Origin: Opitutus sp. GAS368
Lineage (GTDB): Bacteria; Verrucomicrobiota; Verrucomicrobiia; Opitutales; Opitutaceae
Reading direction: 5' to 3'
DNA length: 64,000 nt
NCBI GenBank assembly: GCA_945903465.1
Contig: CAMDOF010000011.1
Location: forward strand, 1-64,000
Position numbers and translations under genes: made by a program. The notes beneath the pieces are model-generated. The model ran no database searches and was not told the DNA's origin. It saw only the letters and a program-made list of their open reading frames with translations. How positions within the stretch are numbered: the stretch's first letter is position 1; the number at the start of each line of letters is the position of its first letter. Shown one piece after another: positions 17,137 through 25,971 of the stretch.

Positions 17137-17155
17137 AAAAGACCGCCGAAGGCGG
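17137..17155 (-). terminator. Terminator-like hairpin in the cysH leader
   Basis: Read on the minus strand, CCGCC-TTC-GGCGG (17155-17143) is followed by TCTTTT (17142-17137). It lies about 80 bases upstream of the cysH start and downstream of the AT-rich promoter zone, so it would be inside the mRNA leader. A short GC stem, a tight TTC loop and a U-rich tail suggest an attenuator. The stem is only 5 bp, so this is tentative. Confidence 0.45.
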
Positions 17156-17350
17156 GCCCCATCTTTAGAATCTTCTAGTAAAAAATAGGATTTTATCATT
17201 AACACTCGGGGAATGCTTGCACCTTTCAAAGAACAGGTAAAGGCTAAAAGAAGTCATTTATACTAAAGATGTCATGTTTAACTTGAGCCCATTTTTTTTC
17301 GCCTTGCTGCGCGAGTCATCTAAGACCTCCGAGATGCAACGATCGCCGGC
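17156..17350. promoter_or_regulatory. Divergent sulfur-regulon promoter region (cysH / cobA)
   Basis: This is the most AT-rich stretch in the area and it separates two outward operons for sulfate reduction. A perfect palindrome TAGAATCTTCTA (17166-17177) is a candidate operator. On the plus strand TATACT (about 17259) could be a -10 for cobA. The two regulators encoded nearby (LysR and Rrf2) are plausible binders, but no known consensus was matched. Confidence 0.5.
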
Positions 17351-18139
17351 ATGAGCAAGGGTACTGTCTATTTGATCGGCGCTGGTCCCGGCACGGTTGA
17401 TTTGCTGACGCTCAAGGCCCACCGGTTGCTCCAGGTCGCGGATGCGGTGGTCTACGACTACTTGATTGCGCCAGCCATCCTCGCGCTCGCCCCCCCGCGA
17501 GCGGAGATGATTTTTGTTGGAAAAAAAGGGGGTAGTTTTTGCTGCCCGCAACGGGACATTGAAGCCACCTTAATCCGCCTCGCTCGAGAGGGGAAAACCG
17601 TCGTCCGCCTGAAGGGAGGCGATCCTTTTATTTTTGGCCGCGGTGGCGAGGAGGCGGAAGCTTTGGCTGAGGCAGAGATTCCGTTTGAAGTGGTCCCGGG
17701 TGTCACCTCCGCTTTGGCGGCGGCGGCTTACGCGGGTATTCCTCTGACGCATCGCACGCACACCTCGGCGGTCGTCTTTCTCACTGGCCACGAGGATCCG
17801 CTAAAGCCGGATGCCTCCCTTCGCTGGGAGGATTATGGTCAACTCAACGCCACGTTGTGCATTTACATGGGGATGAAAAATCTCGAAATTATTACGCGGC
17901 GCCTGCAGGAGGGCGGGCTGGCTCCGGCTACTCCGGCCGCGGTCGTGCAGTCCGCCACTACGGGCGAACACCGGCAACTCCTGTCGACCGTCGGCCGCGT
18001 CGCCTTAGAATCGGAGCATGCCGGCTTCGGCGCGCCCTCAATCGTGATCATTGGCGCGGTGGCCGCTCTCGCTGAAAAAATCGCGTGGTTTCAAACCGAG
18101 GCCCTCGCCAGCGGGCGCGACGGGGCTTTTTTGCAATGA
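17351..18139 (+). CDS. cobA: Uroporphyrinogen-III C-methyltransferase
   Basis: Methylates uroporphyrinogen III twice with S-adenosylmethionine to give precorrin-2, the first step to siroheme. SUMT signatures are all visible in the 262 aa: VYLIGAGPGTVDLLTLKA at the N-terminus, VVRLKGGDPFIFGRGGEE, and AYAGIPLTHR. It is the stand-alone SUMT form without the CysG dehydrogenase/chelatase part. Its stop overlaps the start of the next gene (ATGA at 18136-18139), which encodes a chelatase fused to sulfite reductase, so cofactor synthesis and enzyme are coupled. The NAD-dependent precorrin-2 dehydrogenase is not in the window. Confidence 0.95.
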   Translation: MSKGTVYLIGAGPGTVDLLTLKAHRLLQVADAVVYDYLIAPAILALAPPRAEMIFVGKKGGSFCCPQRDIEATLIRLAREGKTVVRLKGGDPFIFGRGGEEAEALAEAEIPFEVVPGVTSALAAAAYAGIPLTHRTHTSAVVFLTGHEDPLKPDASLRWEDYGQLNATLCIYMGMKNLEIITRRLQEGGLAPATPAAVVQSATTGEHRQLLSTVGRVALESEHAGFGAPSIVIIGAVAALAEKIAWFQTEALASGRDGAFLQ

Positions 18140-20691
18140 TCGCCGCGCTCATCGATAACGGCTCCCTCGAGTCCGCCGCCCATCGCAACCTGCGGGCAAT
18201 CGCTGCCCAGCTCGCTCTTGCCCAGGGCCTGCCCGTTCACGCGGTCTCCTGGAAGCACAGCGATCGGATCCCAGCGGCTGAACTTGAGAACACCCCGGCT
18301 TGGACGCTCAACACTTTTGTGCGCACCTGGTGGGAACGAGGCGAGCGCCACTTCGTTTTCGTCCCCTTTTTTATTAGCGCCCAAGGCGCCATTGGCTCCG
18401 CTTTGCGACGAGACCTCGAAAAGCTCCAACGTGAGTTCGCCGATCTGGAATTTACCCTCACCGACGGTCTCGCTGCCCGGGGCGTCATCGTCGCGATCGT
18501 CGCGGAGCGCGTCCGCGAACTCCTCGCCACCGATTTCTCCGGAACCAACGCGCCACCGCCTCTCATTGTTGTTGATCACGGCGGCCCGTCGGCCGTTTCC
18601 GCCTCCCTCCGTGATGCGCTCGCTGGCGAAATTGGCCGCCTGCTTGGACCGGTTGTTGAAATTTGTGAGGCCGCTTCCATGGAGGGCGCCCATCAGCCGT
18701 TGCTCGCCGACCTGCTCAGCACCGCTCCTTTCACCGGTCGCGCAACCATCGTCGCCCCGCTCTTTCTTTCCCCTGGCCGCCACGCCGGACCTGGCGGCGA
18801 TATCGCGCAAATCTGCGCCGCTGCCGCCAGCCCCTGCCATCTCACCGCGCTCATCGGGCAGCATCCCTTAGCCATTCAAACTCTCTCAGACGTCTTGCAG
18901 ACGACATTAAAAAAGATCCACTCTCCTTCCGCTCGCATGCATTCCACGCCCGCCTCCTCCCTCACGTCCACGCCTGAAAAAGCGCTCCATAAAAACGAGC
19001 ACCTCAAGCTCGAGAGTAATTTCCTGCGCGGCAATATCCTCCGCGATCTCTCTGATCATTCTACTGGCAGCATCACCGAGGAAAGCGGCCAGCTCACCAA
19101 GTTTCATGGCATTTACGCACAAGACGATCGCGACCTGCGTAATCAACGTCGCAAGGCCAATCAGGAAAAAGCCTTCAGCTTTATGGCCCGAGTGCGCGTC
19201 CCCGGTGGCGTCTGCACTCCCGGCCAGTGGCTCGCACTTGACTCACTCGCGGACCAACACGCCAACGGCACCCTCAAGCTCACCACCCGCCAAGCTTTCC
19301 AATTTCACGGTATCCTCAAAGCCGATCTGTGGCGCACCATCAACGGAATCAACCGTTCGTTGCTGGACACGATTGCCGCGTGCGGCGACGTCAACCGCAA
19401 TGTCATGTGCAATCCAAATCCTGAACAGTCAGAATTACACGAGGAGGTCTACCAGGTCACCCAGGCCATCAGTGAACACTTGCTGCCTCGCTCCCACGCC
19501 TATCATGAGCTGTGGGTCGGCGACGAAATTGTCTCCGGCGGTGAACCCGAAGTTGAACCTATTTACGGGAAAACTTACCTGCCTCGGAAATTCAAAATCG
19601 TCGTCGCCGTCCCTCCCAGCAACGACGTCGACATCTACGCCCACGATCTCGGCTATATTGCCATCACGGACTCCACCGGAAAACTCGTCGGCTTCAACGT
19701 CACCGTTGGCGGCGGCCTTGGCATGTCCCACAATCAGATTGAGACGTTCCCACGGATCGCAGATGTGATGGGTTTTTGCACGGTCGCCCAAGCCGTATCC
19801 GTCGCGGAGCAAGTGCTCACCGTGCAGCGCGATTTTGGCGATCGCACCGACCGGAAACACGCTCGTCTAAAATACACCATCGCCGATCGGGGCATCGACT
19901 GGTTCCGCGGTGAGGTTGAGGCGCGCCTCGGCTTTCGGCTGGAGGATCCGCGCCCCTTTCTATTTACCCACACCGGTGATCGCTACGGCTGGACCCAAAA
20001 CCACGACCGCCGCTGGAATTTCACGCTTTTTATCCAGAGTGGTCGCGTCAAAGATACCGCCGACTACCGGCTCAAATCCGCCCTTCGCGAAATCGCCCTC
20101 GCTCACAAGGGAGACCTCCGGTTGACCGCCAATCAGAACCTGGTCATCGCCAATATCCAGATAGCCGACCGCCCGCGGATCGAGGCAATTTTGCGTAAAC
20201 ACAACCTCGACACCGCAAACCACGCCTCGGGCTTAAAGCTTAACGCGATGTCGTGCGTCGCGCTGCCCACCTGCGGCCTCGCTCTCGCCGAGAGCGAGCG
20301 CTACCTCCCCGAACTCGTCGAACTGCTCGAGGCAGAATTCGAGGCGGCCGGTCTCCGCCACGACGAAGTCGTCCTCCGCGTCACCGGATGCCCCAACGGT
20401 TGTGGCCGGCCGTTTTTAGCGGAAATCGGTTTCGTTGGGAAATCTCCCGGTAAGTATAACATTTACCTCGGCGCCGCCTTCAACGGCTCGCGCCTTAATA
20501 CACTTTACAAAGCCAATGTCCCCACGACTGAAATTGTGCCGTTATTAGGCCCGATCATCCGTCGCTACGGCACCGAGCGCACTCTCGGTGAGCGCTTCGG
20601 CGATTTCGTGATCCGGACGGGCTACGTGCAGCCAACGTTTACTCCCCAAGATTTCCATGAGTCTAAGGCCGTGAAATCCGAGGCGGGTTAA
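18136..20691 (+). CDS. Fusion: CbiX/SirB-like ferrochelatase + assimilatory sulfite reductase hemoprotein
   Basis: An 851-aa protein starting at the ATG that overlaps the cobA stop. Residues 1-255 contain two CbiX-like halves. The second has VDHGG (His148) and SPGRHAGPGGD (His216), the expected metal-binding histidines. The first has IDNGS and ISAQGAIG at those places and so looks inactive. A Ser/Thr/Pro-rich linker (about 260-285) leads to a full sulfite reductase: KLESNFLRG, TTRQAFQFHG, and the siroheme/[4Fe-4S] ligands Cys707, Cys713, Cys752 and Cys756 (C-x5-C and C-x3-C). The enzyme reduces sulfite to sulfide. The chelatase half would insert iron into sirohydrochlorin. No flavoprotein CysJ is nearby, so ferredoxin may be the donor. 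Nitrite reductase is the alternative; the sulfur context favours sulfite. Confidence 0.9.
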   Translation: MIAALIDNGSLESAAHRNLRAIAAQLALAQGLPVHAVSWKHSDRIPAAELENTPAWTLNTFVRTWWERGERHFVFVPFFISAQGAIGSALRRDLEKLQREFADLEFTLTDGLAARGVIVAIVAERVRELLATDFSGTNAPPPLIVVDHGGPSAVSASLRDALAGEIGRLLGPVVEICEAASMEGAHQPLLADLLSTAPFTGRATIVAPLFLSPGRHAGPGGDIAQICAAAASPCHLTALIGQHPLAIQTLSDVLQTTLKKIHSPSARMHSTPASSLTSTPEKALHKNEHLKLESNFLRGNILRDLSDHSTGSITEESGQLTKFHGIYAQDDRDLRNQRRKANQEKAFSFMARVRVPGGVCTPGQWLALDSLADQHANGTLKLTTRQAFQFHGILKADLWRTINGINRSLLDTIAACGDVNRNVMCNPNPEQSELHEEVYQVTQAISEHLLPRSHAYHELWVGDEIVSGGEPEVEPIYGKTYLPRKFKIVVAVPPSNDVDIYAHDLGYIAITDSTGKLVGFNVTVGGGLGMSHNQIETFPRIADVMGFCTVAQAVSVAEQVLTVQRDFGDRTDRKHARLKYTIADRGIDWFRGEVEARLGFRLEDPRPFLFTHTGDRYGWTQNHDRRWNFTLFIQSGRVKDTADYRLKSALREIALAHKGDLRLTANQNLVIANIQIADRPRIEAILRKHNLDTANHASGLKLNAMSCVALPTCGLALAESERYLPELVELLEAEFEAAGLRHDEVVLRVTGCPNGCGRPFLAEIGFVGKSPGKYNIYLGAAFNGSRLNTLYKANVPTTEIVPLLGPIIRRYGTERTLGERFGDFVIRTGYVQPTFTPQDFHESKAVKSEAG

Positions 20692-20988
20692 TCTCCAACC
20701 GGCGAGGGCATGCGGTCAGACATGAGCTTTTCCCCCGGGGTCCGCCTGACCTCGATGGAGAAAACCACCGGACGCCCTCCGCGCTACTTTACCCGGCGTT
20801 AAACCCTCCCGAGGCGGCGTTTGATTGAGATGATCACGGAGCCCGGCGCCCAAAAGATTCCGAGGGCTTTGCTTTGCGGGCTAGCCAGCAAAGATCCGCG
20901 TTTGGCCGGTTCAAGCCTCGCGAGCGCTGGCAGCTACGGAAACATCCAAGCGGTGGGGCCCTTAGCCTGATTGCGACCAGTGCCCGGG
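20692..20988. other. Gap between convergent genes, nothing recognised
   Basis: 297 bp between the sulfite reductase and xylulokinase stops. No clear hairpin with a T-run was found. Confidence 0.35.
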
Positions 20989-22512
20989 TCAGCGCGCCGT
21001 CACGAGAGCGCGATGCCGTTTGAAAACAGTCCTCAAGCTGACGCTCAGGTCATCCTGAAGGGCTTGCAGCTCGCGGTAGCGCGCCACGTTACGGGGATTA
21101 GGTCGACACCGAGTCGCTTCGTTGAGCGCCACCACTCCCGCCGTGAACTCGCGGAGTTTCGCGGACCGTCGCCCCTCGCGCCGCGCGACGCACCACGCCG
21201 CCTGCAACGCTCCGCCCAAAGCGGCCCCTTCATCCTCGATCATTCCCACCACAGGAACACCAAAGATATCGGCCATGATCTGCCGCCAGACCGCCGATTT
21301 GGCACCGCCTCCCGTGATGCGAATCTCTTTGGCTTTCACCCCTAATGCGGCCAGTCGGCGCAACCCATAGTTCATCCCCATCGTCACACCTTCCATCGCC
21401 GCACGGACTAGCGGGCCAGACTGGCAGGTTGTCGCGTTCAGACCGATAACCGCGCCCGTCGCCTCGGGTACGTTGGGGGTCCTTTCACCCGCAAAATAGG
21501 GCAGCATCAAAAGGCCCTCAGCCCCCGCTTGGGTTCCCTCGACCGCCTTCTCCAGCGCCGCGTGGTCGTAACCGAAAAGCGCCCGCATCTGCTCGGTTAC
21601 CGTGGTCACGTTCATCGTGCACAACAGGGGCAACCACCCGCCCGATGAGGAGCAAAACGCCGCGATCTCACCGTGCGGATCAATCACCGGCTTCTGGGCG
21701 TAGGCGTAGATCGTCCCGCTGGTTCCAAAGCTCGCGGAAATGACCCCTGGAGTCACATTACCCGTGCCAATTGCCCCCATCATATTATCCCCCCCACCCG
21801 CGCTCACGACCACGTCCTTGGGAAATCCCCACGCGTTGGCGAGCTCCAGCCGCAGCGTCCCTGCCGCCACGGACGACTCGCTCAGGGCGGGCAACCATTC
21901 AGCGAGTCGCGCATCAATCGCTTTGATCGCCGGCGCCGACCACACGCGCCGGCGCACGTCCATCAGCGCCGTACCGGAGGCATCACCGAACTCCATGCAG
22001 TAATTCCCGGTGAGATGAAAGTTAAGATAGTCATGGGGCAGCAGCACGTGGCGCAGCCGCGCGAAGTTTGCCGGCTCATGACGCTTCAGCCAGAGAATCT
22101 TCGGAGCCGTAAACCCCGGAAGAATCAAATTGCCGGTCAGTCGGATGGCCGCTTTCGGTCCGCCCAATTTTTTGGTAATGAGCGCACACTCGTGCGTGGT
22201 GCTCGTGTCGCACCACAACTTCGCTGGCCGAATCACCGCACCCTGGGCATCCAGCGGCACAAAACCGTGCTGCTGCCCCGAGACCCCGATACCGCGCACC
22301 CGCGCGCGATCAATCTTACCCGCTACTTCGTGAATCACCTGGTGCATCGCCACGACCCAATCACTGGGATGCTGCTCCATGTGCCCAACCGGCAAGCCTC
22401 CAATCAAAAAATGCGGGGCACGCGCCTCCGCAATCACCTTGCGGGTTTTCAGGTCGAGGACGACCGCTTTAACACTTTGCGTGCCCGAATCGATGCCGAT
22501 GTATAGAGACAT
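20989..22512 (-). CDS. xylB: Xylulokinase (FGGY carbohydrate kinase)
   Basis: Phosphorylates D-xylulose to xylulose 5-phosphate. The start MSLYIGIDSGTQSVKAVVLD at 22512 (507 aa) is standard; the open frame extends 31 codons further upstream without family similarity. The phosphate-binding motif IDSGTQS, the FGGY-type VVSAGGGDNMMGAIGTG and ITGGGAKSAVWRQIMADI are present, as is the substrate segment GHMEQHPSDW. It lies 305 bp downstream of an MFS transporter on the same strand, suggesting uptake and phosphorylation of a pentulose or related sugar. No xylose isomerase is in the window, so another ketose substrate is possible. Confidence 0.92.
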   Translation of the reverse strand: MSLYIGIDSGTQSVKAVVLDLKTRKVIAEARAPHFLIGGLPVGHMEQHPSDWVVAMHQVIHEVAGKIDRARVRGIGVSGQQHGFVPLDAQGAVIRPAKLWCDTSTTHECALITKKLGGPKAAIRLTGNLILPGFTAPKILWLKRHEPANFARLRHVLLPHDYLNFHLTGNYCMEFGDASGTALMDVRRRVWSAPAIKAIDARLAEWLPALSESSVAAGTLRLELANAWGFPKDVVVSAGGGDNMMGAIGTGNVTPGVISASFGTSGTIYAYAQKPVIDPHGEIAAFCSSSGGWLPLLCTMNVTTVTEQMRALFGYDHAALEKAVEGTQAGAEGLLMLPYFAGERTPNVPEATGAVIGLNATTCQSGPLVRAAMEGVTMGMNYGLRRLAALGVKAKEIRITGGGAKSAVWRQIMADIFGVPVVGMIEDEGAALGGALQAAWCVARREGRRSAKLREFTAGVVALNEATRCRPNPRNVARYRELQALQDDLSVSLRTVFKRHRALVTAR

Positions 22513-22817
22513 AGAAAATAAACAGTTACCTGCATTGCCATAAATTCCCCTTTGCAGCGCAAGCCGCCGTTTACGATTGCACCGTTCATTCTCGAGGTCC
22601 GCCAAATTGCGCGGGCGCTGTCGCTCATCGCCGCCAACGCGGGCTCACCGCCACGCGGTCGCGCCCATTTCAGTCAAAATACCGGCCGCCACGCCCGCTT
22701 TGGCCGTTTCCTGCATAGCCACGTACCCAGTGAAATCACCGCGCACCGGAACTCGCCCCCGCCGCGAGGCGTAATCGACAGCCGCGGATTCCGCCGTGTC
22801 CAGCGGTCACTCTGCGC
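22513..22817. other. Spacer between MFS transporter and xylB
   Basis: 305 bp with no gene-like frame on either strand. It may hold a separate xylB promoter, but no hexamers are convincing. Confidence 0.35.
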
Positions 22818-24176
22818 TCACTTCGCCGAACTCACCCCTGGTTTCTCCCGACCACCGAGCCCGATAAAAAACAAAATGATCGCCGAAACGCTGATCGAAA
22901 CGGAGAGATAAAAAATCCCCCCCACAAACGAACCCGTCACCGTCTGGACCTTCCCTAATACCGCCGGCCCAAAAAAACCACCGAGATTACCAAGGGAATT
23001 AATGAGGCCGATACTCCCGGCCGCCGCGGGACCTGAAAGAAAAAGACTGGGCATCGCCCAAAAAGCCGGCAGATAGGCTTTCAAGCCGGCAAAGCCCAGC
23101 ATAAAACAACAGATCGTCAGCGGCAGATTTCCCTGCGTAAGAGGCGCGGCGCCGAGTGCCAGCGCCGCGATAATCAACGGGATCACCGCGTGAAAACGCC
23201 GTTCTTGCATGCGGTCCGAGCTCCAACCGATGAAGAGTTGCGCCACGAGGGCCAACACCGGTGGCAAAATCACCAGCCAGGTGATCGCGTCGATCTTCAA
23301 GCCGTACCATTGCTGCAAAATACTCGGCAGGAAGAACTCAATTCCATACGTGCCCGTCACGTTACAAAAATAAGCGAGCGCCAATAGCAACACGAGCGGA
23401 TGGCTCAACGCCTGCAGCAGCGTCATCCGTTTCTTGCCCCCGGCCGCTTTGTCTGCGGCCAGTTGCGTCTCCAACGCCTCCCGCTCCTCGCTGGTGAGCC
23501 AGGGCGCGTCGCGTGGACGATCTTTCAGGAAAAAGAGCACCACCACGCCTAAGACTATCGCGGGAATACCCCAAAAAATGTACACCCATTGCCATCCCGC
23601 GAGACCCAGCACCTGCGGGTGTACGATGGTCGCCCCGTCCACGATCTCGCTCGTGCCAATCCGTAAAAGTGCGTTGGAAATTTTCGGACTTACAATCTGC
23701 GCGACAGGGGTGGCGACAAAAAAGAGCGCCAGCGCGCGTGTGCGATCTCGGGCCGGGAACCAGTGCGTCAAATAAACAATGATGCCGGGAAAAAAGCCGG
23801 CCTCAGCGAGCCCCAACATAAAACGCACCACATAAAAGTGCATGGGGGTCTTCACGAGCGCCGTCAGCGCCGCCATGATGCCCCACGTAATCATAATGCG
23901 GCAAATCCACTTCCGCGCGCTCCATTTTTCCACGATCAACGACCCAGGTACCTCGAGTAAAAAGTATCCCCAGAAAAAAACCCCCGCCCCGAATCCAATC
24001 ACCGCGTTATCAAAACCAGGTAGATCTTTCACCATCGTGAGCTTGGCAATCGCGACATTCGCCCGATCGACGTAAGCGATGACGTAGCACACGAACAAGA
24101 GCGGCAAGACCCGCCAATAAACTTTCTGGCGCGCTCGATCCAACGGGGACAACGAAACAACCGTAGGTGAATTCAT
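22818..24176 (-). CDS. MFS transporter, anion:cation symporter (ACS) family
   Basis: A 452-aa membrane protein with twelve predicted transmembrane segments. The start MNSPTVVSLSPLDRARQKVYWRVLPLL at 24176 gives the short cytoplasmic N-terminus typical of the ACS family (YVIAYVDRANVAIAKLTM in TM1, then GYFLLEVPGSLIVEKWSARKW and RFMLGLAEAGFFPG). ACS members import organic anions such as sugar acids, tartrate and phthalate by proton symport. Neighbouring xylB suggests a carbohydrate-derived substrate. Specificity cannot be read from the sequence. Confidence 0.92.
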   Translation of the reverse strand: MNSPTVVSLSPLDRARQKVYWRVLPLLFVCYVIAYVDRANVAIAKLTMVKDLPGFDNAVIGFGAGVFFWGYFLLEVPGSLIVEKWSARKWICRIMITWGIMAALTALVKTPMHFYVVRFMLGLAEAGFFPGIIVYLTHWFPARDRTRALALFFVATPVAQIVSPKISNALLRIGTSEIVDGATIVHPQVLGLAGWQWVYIFWGIPAIVLGVVVLFFLKDRPRDAPWLTSEEREALETQLAADKAAGGKKRMTLLQALSHPLVLLLALAYFCNVTGTYGIEFFLPSILQQWYGLKIDAITWLVILPPVLALVAQLFIGWSSDRMQERRFHAVIPLIIAALALGAAPLTQGNLPLTICCFMLGFAGLKAYLPAFWAMPSLFLSGPAAAGSIGLINSLGNLGGFFGPAVLGKVQTVTGSFVGGIFYLSVSISVSAIILFFIGLGGREKPGVSSAK

Positions 24177-24344
24177 AGAGGGCAATACCCCGCGAGCTCC
24201 GCGGTGAAGGAAGATTCTGCACATCGGAATCCGCGTCAATGCCCGAAAGCGATTTTACTCAAAGGGTCAAACCCCGCCCCGATTAGCAGACTCCTGCCGC
24301 CGCTCCGCCACTCCCGGGCCCAGGTTGCCCCGACCGCGCAACCC

Positions 24345-25256
24345 TTATTTTTTTCGATCTGAGTTGTTCGACTTTAAGGCATCCAGAAATTCCACCGGAG
24401 CAAAATCATCGCTCAATACCCGCGCCGACCGCATCCGGCCCGTCGGAATCGGAATCTGCTCTCGTCGGAGCGCGACTAAATCCAAGCGTCCCGTAAACAC
24501 TGGGTTGGCGAGTGCCGCCACTTCGGGCCACTGCGATGCGTCTGTGATGACCGGCGTCCGATATTTTACGGCACAGGCAATCACATTTCCCCGACCATCC
24601 ACCCCGAGGAGCACAACCTGAGGAAACACCGCTTGAAGGGTCTTCACATCTGAGTAGTACAGTTCGCTCGTCGCGTGGAGATTACTCACAAAGACCCCGC
24701 GTTCGCTCAAACGGGCCGCACACTCCCGATAAAATTCCTCAGTCTTTAAGTGCGGCGGCACAAAACCACCCCGGAAAGCGTCCAAGATCAGCCAGTCCCA
24801 AGACTGCTTGTCGCGCTTCACAAACATTCGACCATCGACCAGCGCCACCGGCGTCTTCGCGGTCGACTTGAATTCCATGCGCGTCTGGCACAACTCAAAG
24901 ACCTTTGGATCCAGCTCAACGGTCTGCAACAGCGCGTCAGGGTACGCCGCCGTGAATAACCGATGAAAACCGGCACCGCCCAAGCCGATCATCAGTACAC
25001 GCTGCGGTTTCGGCTGAAAAAAAAGTGCCCCAAACAGAGAGCGGGTATAAGGCACCACGAGCTTCAGCGGATCACTCAGATCCACCGCGGACTCGAGCGC
25101 TTCGCTCCCGCGGGCGCGCGCCCGTAGCTCGACGAGATCACCTCGGCGCTCCACGGTGAGGCTATTATAGATCGTATCGTAGGTCTCGACGAAATCAGCC
25201 GCGATGAGGTTCGCGCTGAACAGCGTCACTCCAAGGCAGCAACGAATTATTTTCAT
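24345..25256 (-). CDS. Spermidine-synthase-like methyltransferase-fold protein
   Basis: A 303-aa protein of the spermidine synthase superfamily: the nucleotide-binding loop VLMIGLGGAGFHR, the acidic end of the next strand VELDPKVFELC, and the catalytic-region LILDAFRGGFVP. The start at 25256 overlaps the stop of the upstream membrane gene by 4 bp. The N-terminus (MKIIRCCLGVTLFSANLIAA-D) looks like a signal peptide, so this could be a periplasmic member. In many bacteria the same module is fused to a membrane domain; here the two are separate genes. True aminopropyltransferase activity is not established for this branch. Confidence 0.85.
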   Translation of the reverse strand: MKIIRCCLGVTLFSANLIAADFVETYDTIYNSLTVERRGDLVELRARARGSEALESAVDLSDPLKLVVPYTRSLFGALFFQPKPQRVLMIGLGGAGFHRLFTAAYPDALLQTVELDPKVFELCQTRMEFKSTAKTPVALVDGRMFVKRDKQSWDWLILDAFRGGFVPPHLKTEEFYRECAARLSERGVFVSNLHATSELYYSDVKTLQAVFPQVVLLGVDGRGNVIACAVKYRTPVITDASQWPEVAALANPVFTGRLDLVALRREQIPIPTGRMRSARVLSDDFAPVEFLDALKSNNSDRKK

Positions 25257-25861
25257 GAAGCAGAAATGGGAACACGCAACAAGCGCACCAAGGCCGCCAG
25301 ACTCGCGACGGCGACGCCGAGCCAAAGGTAGAGAAGCGTCGAAACGTGAAAGTGAGGGATCAGCACAAAGGCGGTCAACATGACCCCCGCGATATTACCA
25401 AGCGTGCTCACCCCGTAGACTACCCCGGAGGCCTTCCCTGGTGGCGTGCCGCGCGACGCCAGAAATTGCACGCATTGCGGACCAAAGCTCGATAACGCCG
25501 TCACCGGGAGGAAGAAAATCCCCAAGCACGATACCAGCAACGCCGTGCTGACATCTTCAAACGCTCCTTCAATCAAACCGAGCAGCGTGCGTCCAAACAG
25601 GGCTGTGATGGCCAGCGTAATCACCGCGATCAGGATGCCGGCGAGCTGACCGCGATGACGCGGGCGAGGTGGCAGGTTACTAATCCAGCCTCCGACGACA
25701 GAGCCGATACTGAAGGCCGCCAAGAAGGTCGAAATCAACCAGGCCCATACAATAATGGACGATCCGAAGTGAGGGTTAAGCAGTCGCGAGGCGAGCAGCT
25801 GAAAACCCATACTTAGGATGCCAAGAGTTATAACGACGGCGTAGAAAGCGAAAAGAATCAC
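25253..25861 (-). CDS. Six-TM membrane protein, partner of the spermidine-synthase-like gene
   Basis: A 202-aa very hydrophobic protein with about six membrane segments, beginning MILFAFYAVVITLGILSMGFQLLASRLLNPHFGSSI. This matches the membrane half of fused 'MFS/spermidine synthase' proteins, including the conserved ASRLLNPHFGSSIIVWAW and VSTLGNIAGVMLTAF. Its stop overlaps the start of the soluble partner gene (ATGA). The two probably act as a complex at the inner membrane. Substrate unknown. Confidence 0.85.
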   Translation of the reverse strand: MILFAFYAVVITLGILSMGFQLLASRLLNPHFGSSIIVWAWLISTFLAAFSIGSVVGGWISNLPPRPRHRGQLAGILIAVITLAITALFGRTLLGLIEGAFEDVSTALLVSCLGIFFLPVTALSSFGPQCVQFLASRGTPPGKASGVVYGVSTLGNIAGVMLTAFVLIPHFHVSTLLYLWLGVAVASLAALVRLLRVPISAS

Positions 25862-25971
25862 AGGGGAAAAGAAACGTGCGTATTCAATTTGAGGATGTCA
25901 CCACGAAAGTCAGCGCGGCCAAAATTCGGGATCTCATTTGCCTTCCGTTTAAAACTCCGGGATCAACCTGG

